Origin: Streptomyces antnestii
GTDB lineage: Bacteria > Actinomycetota > Actinomycetes > Streptomycetales > Streptomycetaceae
Reading direction: 5' to 3'
Length of the DNA stretch: 64,000 nt
NCBI RefSeq assembly: GCF_004005495.1
Contig: NZ_RZYA01000021.1
Coordinates: forward strand, 93,699 to 157,698
In this document: positions 33,536-41,623 of the stretch, in pieces
Layout: every line of letters begins with the position of its first letter
Numbering within the stretch: position 1 is the stretch's first letter
Made by a program: the position numbers and the translations under genes
The notes under the pieces: model-generated
Databases searched by the model: none
What the model was told of the DNA's origin: nothing
What the model saw: the letters and a program-made list of their open reading frames with translations, nothing else

Positions 33536-34183
33536 ATGAGCTTCGGCGACCCGAACAACCCCTACGGTCCGCCGCAGGGCCAGCCCCAGGGCCAGCAGCC
33601 GGGCTACCCGCCCCAGCAGCCCCCGGCGGGCCAGCCCGGATACGGCTACCCCCAGGCACCCCAGGGCGTCCCGCCGCAGCAGGGCTACGGCTACCCGCAG
33701 GGCCAGCCCGGCCAGCCCGCGTACCCCGGCTTCCCCGGCGGCAACGCGATGCCGATGGAGATGCCCGGTCTGATGAAGACCGCCCGCGTGCTCCTCTTCA
33801 TCCTGGCCGGCTTCCAGCTCCTGTTCGGCATCATCGCCGGCGTCACCATCGGCGCCGTCCAGGACGTCTCCAACGGCGTCGGCTCGGGTGACGCCACGAA
33901 CGGCCTCGCCGGGCTCGGCTTCCTCGTCGCCGGACTGCTCGTGGCCCTCGGCGCCCTGTCGATCTTCCTGGGCGTGAAGTTCAAGAACGGCGGCAGCGGC
34001 ATCCGCGTCACGACGATCGTGTACGCGTCGCTGATGATCCTCGGCGGCATCGTGAACACCGTGAACGGCGGCGGCGGTTCGGGCACCTTCGGCGGTCTCA
34101 TCTCGCTCGCCATCGCCGGCATCATCCTCGGCTCCATGGTGAACAGCGCCGCCTCCACCTGGTTCAACCGCCCGCGCTACTGA
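33536..34183 (+). CDS. Proline/glutamine/glycine-rich membrane protein
   Basis: 215 aa. Residues 1-65 are a repetitive PQ/GYPQ-rich cytoplasmic region (many GQP and GYGYPQ units). Then come four hydrophobic helices (about 82-104, 126-147, 160-176 and 184-202). The layout is a common one in Streptomyces membrane proteins of unknown role. ATG 33536 has a strong ACGGAGGAA ribosome site nine bases upstream. Divergent from folD and followed by a long terminator, so it is a single-gene unit. Confidence 0.82.
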   Translation: MSFGDPNNPYGPPQGQPQGQQPGYPPQQPPAGQPGYGYPQAPQGVPPQQGYGYPQGQPGQPAYPGFPGGNAMPMEMPGLMKTARVLLFILAGFQLLFGIIAGVTIGAVQDVSNGVGSGDATNGLAGLGFLVAGLLVALGALSIFLGVKFKNGGSGIRVTTIVYASLMILGGIVNTVNGGGGSGTFGGLISLAIAGIILGSMVNSAASTWFNRPRY

Positions 34184-34213
34184 GCGAGTTCGGCAGTTGA
34201 GCATCGCTTGAAC

Positions 34214-34267
34214 ACGGCCGCGGGCCGTGCCTCCCCCGAAACCCGGGAAGGCACGGCCCGCGGCCGT
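34214..34267. terminator. Bidirectional terminator between the Pro-rich gene and purH
   Basis: ACGGCCGCGGGCCGTGCCT pairs with AGGCACGGCCCGCGGCCGT, 19 bp without mismatch, around a 16-base loop. It sits between the convergent stops at 34183 and 34282. Confidence 0.9.
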
Positions 34268-34281
34268 ACGCGTGGGACGGC

Positions 34282-35844
34282 TCAGTGGAAGAAGTGGCGC
34301 GTCCCCGTGAAGTACATCGTCACGCCCGCCTTCTTGGCGGCCTCGACGACCTGCTCGTCACGGATGGAACCGCCGGGCTGGACGATCGCCTTCACACCGG
34401 CGTCGATCAGGATCTGCGGCCCGTCCGGGAACGGGAAGAACGCGTCGGACGCGGCGAACGAGCCACGCGCCCGCTCCTCACCGGCCCGCTCGACGGCCAG
34501 CTTGCAGGAGTCGACGCGGTTGACCTGGCCCATGCCGACGCCGACCGAGGCGCCGTCCTTGGCGAGCAGGATGGCGTTGGACTTCACCGCGCGGCACGCC
34601 TTCCAGGCGAACGCCAGCTCGTCCAGCTCGCCCGGGGAGAGGGCGTCGCCGGTGGCAAGCGTCCAGGTCGCCGGGTTGTCGCCGTCCGCCTGGACGCGGT
34701 CGGTGACCTGGAGGAGCGCGCCGCCGTCGATCTGCTTCGTCTCGACGGCCGCCGCGGGGGCGCGGTGGGCGCGCAGCACGCGGATGTTCTTCTTCTTGGT
34801 GAGGGCCTCGAGCGCGCCGTCCTCGTACTCGGGCGCGACGATGACCTCGGTGAAGATGTCCGCGACCTGCTCGGCCATCTCCTTCGTCACCGGACGGTTC
34901 ACGGCGATGACGCCGCCGAACGCGGACATCGGGTCACAGGCGTGCGCCTTGCGGTGCGCCTCGGCGACGTTCGACGCGACGGCGATGCCGCACGGGTTGG
35001 CGTGCTTGATGATCGCGACGCACGGGTCGTCGTGGTCGTACGCGGCACGGCGCGCGGCGTCCGTGTCCGTGTAGTTGTTGTACGACATCTCCTTGCCGTG
35101 CAGCTGCTCGGCCTCGGCGAGGCCGCCCGTGCCGTCTACATAGAGAGCGGCGCCCTGGTGCGGGTTCTCGCCGTAGCGCAGGACGTTCTTGCGCTCGTAC
35201 GTGGCGCCCAGGAACTCCGGGAAGCCCGACTCGTCGGCGGCCGCGTAGCCGTCGGCGAACCAGGACGCCACCGCGACGTCGTACGCCGCCGTGTGCTGGA
35301 AGGCCTCGCCGGCGAGGCGCTTGCGGGCGGTCAGGTCGAACCCGCCGTCGCGGACGGCCGCGAGGACGTCGGCGTAGCGGGCCGGCCTGGTGACGACGGC
35401 GACCGACGGGTGGTTCTTGGCCGCGGCGCGCACCATCGAGGGGCCGCCGATGTCGATCTGCTCGACGCACTCGTCGGGAGTGGCGCCCGAGGCGACGGTC
35501 TCCTTGAACGGGTACAGGTTCACGACGACGAGCTGGAACGGCTCGACGCCCAGCTCGGCGAGCTGGCGCTGGTGGTCCTCCAGGCGCAGGTCGGCGAGGA
35601 TGCCCGCGTGGATCTTCGGGTGGAGCGTCTTGACGCGCCCGTCGAGGCACTCGGGGAAGCCCGTGAGCTCCTCGACCCTGGTGACGGGAACCCCGGCGGC
35701 GGCGATCTTCGCAGCGGTCGAGCCGGTCGACACCAGCTCCACGCCCGCCTCGTGCAGCCCGCGCGCGAGATCTTCCAGACCGGTCTTGTCGTAGACGCTG
35801 ACGAGCGCCCGGCGAATGGGCCGCTTGTTGCTCTCGGCGGTCAC
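34282..35844 (-). CDS. purH: Bifunctional AICAR formyltransferase/IMP cyclohydrolase
   Basis: 520 aa, the last two steps of IMP synthesis. The N-terminal cyclohydrolase domain begins RALVSVYDKTGLEDLARGLH and contains STGSTAAKI and GRVKTLHPKIHAG. The transformylase domain has LRYGENPHQGAALY and the catalytic CVAIIKHANPCGIA, and the protein ends with the typical GTRHFFH. GTG 35844 overlaps the purN stop (GTGA), so purN-purH are coupled. It consumes the 10-formyl-THF made by FolD. Confidence 0.97.
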   Translation of the reverse strand: MTAESNKRPIRRALVSVYDKTGLEDLARGLHEAGVELVSTGSTAAKIAAAGVPVTRVEELTGFPECLDGRVKTLHPKIHAGILADLRLEDHQRQLAELGVEPFQLVVVNLYPFKETVASGATPDECVEQIDIGGPSMVRAAAKNHPSVAVVTRPARYADVLAAVRDGGFDLTARKRLAGEAFQHTAAYDVAVASWFADGYAAADESGFPEFLGATYERKNVLRYGENPHQGAALYVDGTGGLAEAEQLHGKEMSYNNYTDTDAARRAAYDHDDPCVAIIKHANPCGIAVASNVAEAHRKAHACDPMSAFGGVIAVNRPVTKEMAEQVADIFTEVIVAPEYEDGALEALTKKKNIRVLRAHRAPAAAVETKQIDGGALLQVTDRVQADGDNPATWTLATGDALSPGELDELAFAWKACRAVKSNAILLAKDGASVGVGMGQVNRVDSCKLAVERAGEERARGSFAASDAFFPFPDGPQILIDAGVKAIVQPGGSIRDEQVVEAAKKAGVTMYFTGTRHFFH

Positions 35845-36455
35845 TGGATAACTACCTTTCGTCCCTCAATGCGATAGCCGTTGCGGGCCAGACGCCCCAC
35901 GACATCGACGAGCAGCGTGCGCTCGACTTCCTTGATGCGCTCGTGCAGAGCGCTCTCGTCGTCCTCGTCCCGGATCTCGACCACGCCCTGAGCGATGATC
36001 GGGCCGGTGTCGACGCCGTCGTCGACGAAGTGGACGGTGCATCCGGTGACCTTGGCGCCGTACGCGAGCGCGTCGCGCACACCGTGGGCCCCGGGAAAAC
36101 TGGGCAGCAGGGCAGGGTGTGTGTTCACGACCCGCCCGCCGAAACGGGCGAGGAACTCCTTGCCCACGATCTTCATGAACCCGGCCGAGACCACGAGGTC
36201 CGGCTCGTACGCCGCCGTGGCCTCGGTGAGCGCGCGGTCCCACTCCTCGCGGGTGGCGAAGTCCTTCACCCGGCACACGAAGGTGGGAAGCCCGGCGCGC
36301 TCGGCGCGCTCGAGACCGGCGATGTTGTCACGGTCGGCGCCGACGGCCACGATCTCGGCGCCGTAGGCCTCCGCGCCCTCGGCCGCGAGGGCGTCGAGCA
36401 GAGCCTGCAGATTCGTGCCTGATCCGGAGACCAGCACGACGAGCCGCTTGGCCAC
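35841..36455 (-). CDS. purN: Phosphoribosylglycinamide formyltransferase
   Basis: 204 aa, third step of purine synthesis (formyl transfer from 10-formyl-THF to GAR). It opens RLVVLVSGSGTNLQALLDAL and carries the catalytic signature VNTHPALLPSFPGAHGVRDAL (Asn, His) with VDTGPIIAQ. The family start V-A-K-R at GTG 36455 is chosen; the open frame to 36563 would include the operator-like palindrome. First gene of purN-purH. Confidence 0.96.
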   Translation of the reverse strand: MAKRLVVLVSGSGTNLQALLDALAAEGAEAYGAEIVAVGADRDNIAGLERAERAGLPTFVCRVKDFATREEWDRALTEATAAYEPDLVVSAGFMKIVGKEFLARFGGRVVNTHPALLPSFPGAHGVRDALAYGAKVTGCTVHFVDDGVDTGPIIAQGVVEIRDEDDESALHERIKEVERTLLVDVVGRLARNGYRIEGRKVVIQ

Positions 36456-36480
36456 AGCCAGGGCCTTTCTCGGGAGTGCG

Positions 36481-36498
36481 TTTGTACGGTCGTACAAA
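36481..36498. promoter_or_regulatory. Perfect palindrome upstream of purN
   Basis: TTTGTACGGTCGTACAAA has 8-bp perfect arms around GT, 26-43 bp before the purN start, where a repressor would overlap the promoter or leader of purN-purH. Confidence 0.6.
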
Positions 36499-36719
36499 GG
36501 CTTCGCGGTTCCCGATACGGGGAACCCTACGAAGCGGCCGACCGTCAGCAACGATACCGGCACATGGAGCGGCCCCCACGGGACGGGGGCGCGGCCGGAA
36601 GGTAGCGTCTGTGGCGGATTCGCCGACCGAAGGAACGCCGCCCGCCCGCGGGACGTTCAGCTGAGGACGGGCTCGTACGCAGCCGCGCCACGATCGACCT
36701 AGGGGAAGACGCACACCTG

Positions 36720-37589
36720 ATGCCGGACCGAAGCCTCCGCCTGCCGCCGCTGCCGACCGGCTCGACCCTGCTGCGCGAAGGCCGTCCCACGCCTCCTCCG
36801 CCCCAGGACACACCGCCCAGGTCGTCCCCCGAATCCCCGGAATCCCCGCAGTCCTCCAAGGCCTCCAAGCCGTCCAAGTCCCCCAAGTCGTCCAAGTCCT
36901 CCAAGTCCTCGGGGTCTTCTGGCTCCTCCGGGTCGTCCTCCTCGGACGACAATCCGTTCGCGCCGCCTCCCGAGGGCACGCCCGACCGCCCGTGGCAGCC
37001 GCGTCGCCCCGAGGGCGGACAGGACGGCCAGGGCGGCGGGCACTCGCCGTGGGGCGGGCAGTGGAGCGACCGGCAGCCGGGCCGCGCCCAGGGCGGCGGC
37101 CTGTTCGGTGACCGTCCCGGACAGGGCGGCGGACAGGGTGGGCCCGAAGGACCCCAGGGGCCCGGCTCCGGGATGCGCTGGGACCCGACGGACCCGGCCC
37201 AGCGCCGCGCGCGCTACGCACTGCTCTGCGGCATGTGGGGCTTCTTCTTCGCCCTGTTCGGCTGGCCCTACGTGGCGCTGCTGCTCGGCGCGCTCGCCCT
37301 GCACTGGGGCATCAGCGCCCTGCGCGCCAAGCCCCGCACGCCGGACCCGGACACCCCGGCGCCCACCGGCCCCGGCGCCGCCGGCCCGAAGCCGCAGACC
37401 ACGGCGGCCGTCAGCGGCCTGGTGACGGGCTCCCTCGCCCTGGCCCTCGTCGCCGCCATGTTCACGGCGCAGTTCGTCTACAGCGACTACTACACGTGCG
37501 TGAACGACGCGCTGACCAGCACGTCCAAGCAGGCGTGCGAGACGAAGCTCCCGAAGGAACTGCGCCCGCTTCTCGGCGCGCGCGACTAG
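36720..37589 (+). CDS. Low-complexity-tailed membrane protein
   Basis: 289 aa. Residues 1-150 are disordered, first with serine-lysine repeats (SKSSKSSKSSGSSGSSGSSS) and then Gly/Gln/Pro-rich. Two or three membrane helices follow (about 167-187 and 222-245), and the C-terminal tail has two cysteines (YTCVNDALTSTSKQACETKL). It is a DUF4190-like arrangement but I do not recognise the family. Divergent from purN with a 264-bp gap; its stop lies 7 bp from that of perM. Confidence 0.75.
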   Translation: MPDRSLRLPPLPTGSTLLREGRPTPPPPQDTPPRSSPESPESPQSSKASKPSKSPKSSKSSKSSGSSGSSGSSSSDDNPFAPPPEGTPDRPWQPRRPEGGQDGQGGGHSPWGGQWSDRQPGRAQGGGLFGDRPGQGGGQGGPEGPQGPGSGMRWDPTDPAQRRARYALLCGMWGFFFALFGWPYVALLLGALALHWGISALRAKPRTPDPDTPAPTGPGAAGPKPQTTAAVSGLVTGSLALALVAAMFTAQFVYSDYYTCVNDALTSTSKQACETKLPKELRPLLGARD

Positions 37590-37595
37590 GACGGC

Positions 37596-39284
37596 TCAGG
37601 ACGGCTCTCGGGGGTGGGGCTCGGGGGCCGCCTGGTCGGTCCCGGCCTCCGTTTCCGTAGCCACAGGGGTGAACGGATCCTCCGCGAAGGGGTCCGCGGT
37701 GAACGGGGCCACAGTGAACGGTTCCGCCGTGTACGGGTCCGCCGTGTACGGGTCCGCCGGGAAGAAGTCGTACGGCTCGAACGCGGCGTCGTCGTCGTAG
37801 TCCGGTCGCGCCTCCTCGTCCTGCGCGGCAGCGACGCCCCGCCGCCACGGCAGCCGGGCCTTCGGGAGCGGGAGCGCGAGGGGCATCCGGGGGCGCCGCC
37901 ACCACGACGTTCCCGGCTCACCATCCGCGTCCCGCACCACCTTGTCCCCCTGCTCCTCCTGCCCCTCCCGCTCCTCCTTCGCCTCGCGCGGCGCCCTCAG
38001 CCGCCAGGCCCGCAGCCCCACCGCCACCGGCACCCCCACCAGCGCCGTCCACCCCGCCGCCGCGAGCCCCGTCAGCCAGCCCGCGGGCCCGAACGTCGCC
38101 AGGCCCGCGCCGCCCATCGGCCCGCCCGCCGCCGCCGCGAGCCCCGCGAAGGCGAGCCCGCACAGCACCGCCGCGACGACCGCCGCAAGGGCCGTACTCC
38201 CCCGTGACCACGCCGCGTCCCGCTCCCCGTGCCGGGGCGCCGCCGCCCCCGTGACGAACCACGCCACCGTGAGCCCGGCCAGGACCGGCACGGCCGCCGC
38301 CGACCAGGTCAGCGGCGTTCCGGGACCCGGCTCCGGCACCGCCGCGAGGAGCGGGAACTCGGGCAGCATCGGCCCCGCCGTCACCCCGAGCGGCCCGGCC
38401 ACGCTCCCCCCGCCGAGCGCGACACCGGGGCCCAGGGCGTACGCGGCGCCCCACACCACCGCGTTCGGGACCAGCGCGGCGGCCAGCAGGAGCACCGCGA
38501 GACGCCCCGACCACACGTCCGTGAGCTGCACGAACGAGTGCCGCACAAGCCCTTGGTGCCACGTCAGCGAGGCGGCCACGACCAGCGCGCCGCCCGCCAC
38601 GAGCACCAGCACCCCGGCGGCGGCCGCCCGCGCGGCGACCGGCAGCAGACGCCCGGTGAGCATGTCGCGCAGGCCCCCGGGCAGCGCGTCGAGCCGGTGC
38701 CCGAGCAGTTCGGTCAGCGGGGTGCGGGGGCGGCCGTGCGCCGTCCAGATCCCGGCGCCCGCGGCGGCCACGGCCACGACCGTCAGATGGGCGGCGACGC
38801 TCGGCCAGGCGGGCCGCAGCTCACCGCCCGACGCGTAGAACGCGGCGGCGCCGCCGACCGCGAGATACCCGGCGACGACCCCGCACCACGCGCCCGGCAC
38901 CCGCACCCGCGGCGCCTCCCCCTCCTCGTCGCCCTCCACCGCGTCACGCGCCGCGCGGTGCACGAGCCACACCGGAAGCACCAGAAGGAGCAGTGGCGCG
39001 ACACCGATCGGCGCCGGCGTCCCGGAGAGCGTGTCCGTCCTGACGACCTCCGCGCCGTGCGCGAGCAGCCACAGCGCGGCGGCGGCGTGCAGGGCCCCGC
39101 CGGGACCGCTGTCCGGATACGGCGAGCTGATCCACAGCACCATGACGAGCACGGCGGACGAGCCGAGCCCGAGACCGGCCGCCACCGCCCCGCCGAGCAG
39201 GCAGCCGACGGGTCCCGGCGAGCGGTCACGCACGCGGGAGAGCAGGAGCGGCAACGACGGGCCACGGTCAGTCATTTGGGTCAC
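37596..39284 (-). CDS. DUF6350/PerM-like multi-spanning membrane protein
   Basis: 562 aa. About eleven hydrophobic helices fill residues 20-430. The tail is acidic and repetitive (ADPYTADPYTAEPFTVAPFT and similar hexapeptides, residues about 505-540). In mycobacteria the cell-division protein PerM (Rv0955) lies between purN-purH and sucCD. The same neighbourhood here, plus NCBI usage of 'cell division protein PerM' for this Streptomyces family (recall), supports the name. Function in Streptomyces untested. Divergent from the XRE-sigma fusion gene. Confidence 0.75.
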   Translation of the reverse strand: MTQMTDRGPSLPLLLSRVRDRSPGPVGCLLGGAVAAGLGLGSSAVLVMVLWISSPYPDSGPGGALHAAAALWLLAHGAEVVRTDTLSGTPAPIGVAPLLLLVLPVWLVHRAARDAVEGDEEGEAPRVRVPGAWCGVVAGYLAVGGAAAFYASGGELRPAWPSVAAHLTVVAVAAAGAGIWTAHGRPRTPLTELLGHRLDALPGGLRDMLTGRLLPVAARAAAAGVLVLVAGGALVVAASLTWHQGLVRHSFVQLTDVWSGRLAVLLLAAALVPNAVVWGAAYALGPGVALGGGSVAGPLGVTAGPMLPEFPLLAAVPEPGPGTPLTWSAAAVPVLAGLTVAWFVTGAAAPRHGERDAAWSRGSTALAAVVAAVLCGLAFAGLAAAAGGPMGGAGLATFGPAGWLTGLAAAGWTALVGVPVAVGLRAWRLRAPREAKEEREGQEEQGDKVVRDADGEPGTSWWRRPRMPLALPLPKARLPWRRGVAAAQDEEARPDYDDDAAFEPYDFFPADPYTADPYTAEPFTVAPFTADPFAEDPFTPVATETEAGTDQAAPEPHPREPS

Positions 39285-39397
39285 CCGGCCATGCTCCCAA
39301 CGACACGCTCTTTATTCGCGTAACAGGCGAAGACCGGATGTGTCGCTCAAGATACGTTTATGTACTTTTTCGCGCGAAAGGGCGTGTGGAGTTCCCC

Positions 39398-40588
39398 ATG
39401 ACGCAGAGCCCCACCTCCCCTCTGCCGACCCCCAAGGAGCGACGCAGACTCCGCGAGTCGAAGTCGCTGACCCAGGCTCAGGTCGCCGCGAAAGTAGGCG
39501 TCACCCGCGAAACGGTCCGCTCCTGGGAATCCGGCCGCACCACCCCGAGAGGCCGCAAGCGGGAGGTGTACGCGAAGTTCCTGGCGAGCATCGAGGCGGA
39601 GAGAGCGACGGCGCCGACGGCCGCCGCCACGGCCTCCACCCCGGCCGCCATCGCCTCCCCCACCCTGAACAGCCGTTCCGCAGGCCGTCCGGGTTCCGCC
39701 CCGAAGGTCCGGAAGCGGGAGTCCCCGGGGATGTGGGTGCGGCCGGCCGTCCGGACCGAGCCCGCCGAGAGCCCCCGTACGGACCGGTCCCCGAAGAGCG
39801 CCGCCGAGGCCTTCGACCGGCTGTACACCCACACGGCCCCCTCGCTCGTCCGCCAGACCTACCTCCTCACCGGCCGCCGCACCCTCGCCAGGGAGTCCGT
39901 CGAGCGGGCCTTCCAGCTCGCCTGGCAGCGCTGGCCCGAGGTCGCCGTGGACCGCGATCCCGCCGGCTGGGTCAGAGCCGCCGCGCACGAGTACGCCATG
40001 TCGCCCTGGCACCGGCTCCGTCCGAGCCACCGCCACCCGGACGCGCCGCCCGCCGACCCCGCGGACCGCGCGCTGCTCGACGTACTCCTGAGCCTGCCGC
40101 CCGCCTACCGGCGCACCCTGCTCCTCTACGACGGTGTCGGGCTCGACCTGCCCGAGACCGCCGCGGAGACCGAGGCCACGACGCCCGCGGCCGCGAACCG
40201 GCTGCTCCACGCGCGCGAGGCCGTCGCCGAGCAACTGCCCGCCCTCGCCGCCCCCGAGCAGCTCCACCGGCGGCTGACCGAGCTGGCGGGCGCCGAGAAA
40301 CTCCAGGCCCCCAAGTCGACCCATGTCCGCACGGAGGGCGAGCGGCGCACCCGCTTCTGGACCCGTTCGGCCATCGCCTTCACGGTCCTGATCATCGGCG
40401 CGACGGCCATGACGCTGCGCACCGCGCCGACCCGTTACGAGCCGGTGCCCGCCCCCGGCGCCATGATCAGCGGGGTGCCGCCGCGCATGGGTCCGGGACC
40501 CCTCTCCCCCGCGGACGAGAAGCTGCGCGAGAAGCTGCGCGCGGCGGAGGAGAGCGGCCCGCACCGCCTGGCTCCCGAGGCGGACTGA
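39398..40588 (+). CDS. XRE helix-turn-helix fused to an ECF (SigE-subfamily-like) sigma domain with a C-terminal membrane helix
   Basis: 396 aa. Residues about 12-60 are an XRE HTH (RRLRESKSLTQAQVAAKVG, then TRETVRSWESGRTTPRGR). Residues 135-205 look like sigma region 2 (FDRLYTHTAPSLVRQTYLLT, then AFQLAWQRWPEVAVDRDPAG). Residues 225-280 look like region 4 (LLSLPPAYRRTLLLYDGVGL, DLPETAAETEATTPAAANRL). One hydrophobic helix spans about 322-340 and a short outer tail follows. ATG 39398 has GTGGAG upstream. It could be a membrane-tethered promoter-specificity factor; partner and trigger are unknown. Confidence 0.8.
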   Translation: MTQSPTSPLPTPKERRRLRESKSLTQAQVAAKVGVTRETVRSWESGRTTPRGRKREVYAKFLASIEAERATAPTAAATASTPAAIASPTLNSRSAGRPGSAPKVRKRESPGMWVRPAVRTEPAESPRTDRSPKSAAEAFDRLYTHTAPSLVRQTYLLTGRRTLARESVERAFQLAWQRWPEVAVDRDPAGWVRAAAHEYAMSPWHRLRPSHRHPDAPPADPADRALLDVLLSLPPAYRRTLLLYDGVGLDLPETAAETEATTPAAANRLLHAREAVAEQLPALAAPEQLHRRLTELAGAEKLQAPKSTHVRTEGERRTRFWTRSAIAFTVLIIGATAMTLRTAPTRYEPVPAPGAMISGVPPRMGPGPLSPADEKLREKLRAAEESGPHRLAPEAD

Positions 40589-40609
40589 ACCGCACCACGG
40601 AGAGACGAC

Positions 40610-40645
40610 AGTGGGCCCGCACCCCCGAAGGGATGCGGGCCCACT
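40610..40645. terminator. Terminator between the sigma-fusion gene and sucD
   Basis: AGTGGGCCCGCA pairs with TGCGGGCCCACT (12 bp). It follows the plus-strand gene and precedes the sucD 3' end, so it can terminate both ways. Confidence 0.85.
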
Positions 40646-40716
40646 GATGTCGACGAGCGACATCGACAAGCGATGTCGACGGGCGACTCGACGAGCGGCC
40701 CGACGAGTCGCTGCGT
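40643..40716. repeat. Overlapping hairpins and CGACGAGCGA-type repeats after sucD
   Basis: ATGTCGACGAGCGACAT and CGACATCGACAAGCGATGTC are overlapping inverted repeats, followed by further CGACGAG copies up to the sucD stop. The shared CGACAT arm can pair with either neighbour. Confidence 0.6.
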
Positions 40717-40717
40717 G

Positions 40718-41602
40718 CTACTTGGTGAGCAGCTCGCGCGCCAGCTTGGCCGTCTCGGTCGGCGTCTTGCCGACCTTCACGCCGGCGGCCTCGAGGGCCT
40801 CCTTCTTGGCCTGTGCGGTGCCAGAAGAGCCGGAGACGATCGCGCCCGCGTGACCCATCGTCTTGCCCTCGGGGGCGGTGAAGCCCGCGACGTAGCCGAC
40901 GACCGGCTTGGTGACGTGCTTGGCGATGTAGTCGGCCGCACGCTCCTCGGCGTCGCCGCCGATCTCACCGATCATGACGATCAGGTCGGTGTCGGGGTCG
41001 GCCTCGAACGCCTCGAGGGCGTCGATGTGCGTCGTACCGATGACCGGGTCGCCACCGATGCCGACGGCGGAGGAGAAGCCGAGGTCACGGAGCTCGTACA
41101 TCATCTGGTACGTCAGCGTGCCGGACTTCGAGACCAGGCCGATGCGGCCCGGCTTCGTGATGTCGCCCGGGATGATGCCGGCGTTCGACTGGCCCGGGGT
41201 GATGAGACCGGGGCAGTTCGGGCCGATGATGCGGGTCTTGTTGCCCTTCGACTTCGCGTACGCCCAGAAGGCGGCGGAGTCGTGGACGGCGATGCCCTCG
41301 GTGATGACGACGGCGAGGGGGATCTCGGCGTCGATCGCCTCGACGACGGCGGCCTTGGAGAAGGCCGGCGGCACGAAGAGGACGGACACGTTGGCGCCCG
41401 TCGCCTCCATGGCCTCCTTGACCGTGCCGAAGACCGGGACCTCGGTGCCGTCGAAGTCGACGGACGTGCCGGCCTTGCGCGGGTTCACGCCGCCGACGAT
41501 GTTCGTGCCGTCGCCCAGCATGAGCTTGGTGTGCTTCATGCCCGTGGCACCGGTCATGCCCTGGACGATGACCTTGCTGTCCTTGGTGAGGAAGATAGCC
41601 AT
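40718..41602 (-). CDS. sucD: Succinyl-CoA ligase, alpha subunit
   Basis: 294 aa. CoA-binding N-terminus (MAIFLTKDSKVIVQGMTGATG), and the phosphohistidine block PEGKTMGHAGAIVSGSSGTA with the catalytic His. With SucC it converts succinyl-CoA to succinate with NTP synthesis in the TCA cycle. It follows sucC by 21 bp in the same operon. The usual length for the family. Confidence 0.97.
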   Translation of the reverse strand: MAIFLTKDSKVIVQGMTGATGMKHTKLMLGDGTNIVGGVNPRKAGTSVDFDGTEVPVFGTVKEAMEATGANVSVLFVPPAFSKAAVVEAIDAEIPLAVVITEGIAVHDSAAFWAYAKSKGNKTRIIGPNCPGLITPGQSNAGIIPGDITKPGRIGLVSKSGTLTYQMMYELRDLGFSSAVGIGGDPVIGTTHIDALEAFEADPDTDLIVMIGEIGGDAEERAADYIAKHVTKPVVGYVAGFTAPEGKTMGHAGAIVSGSSGTAQAKKEALEAAGVKVGKTPTETAKLARELLTK

Positions 41603-41623
41603 GGTGGTGTCTGACCTCGTCCC

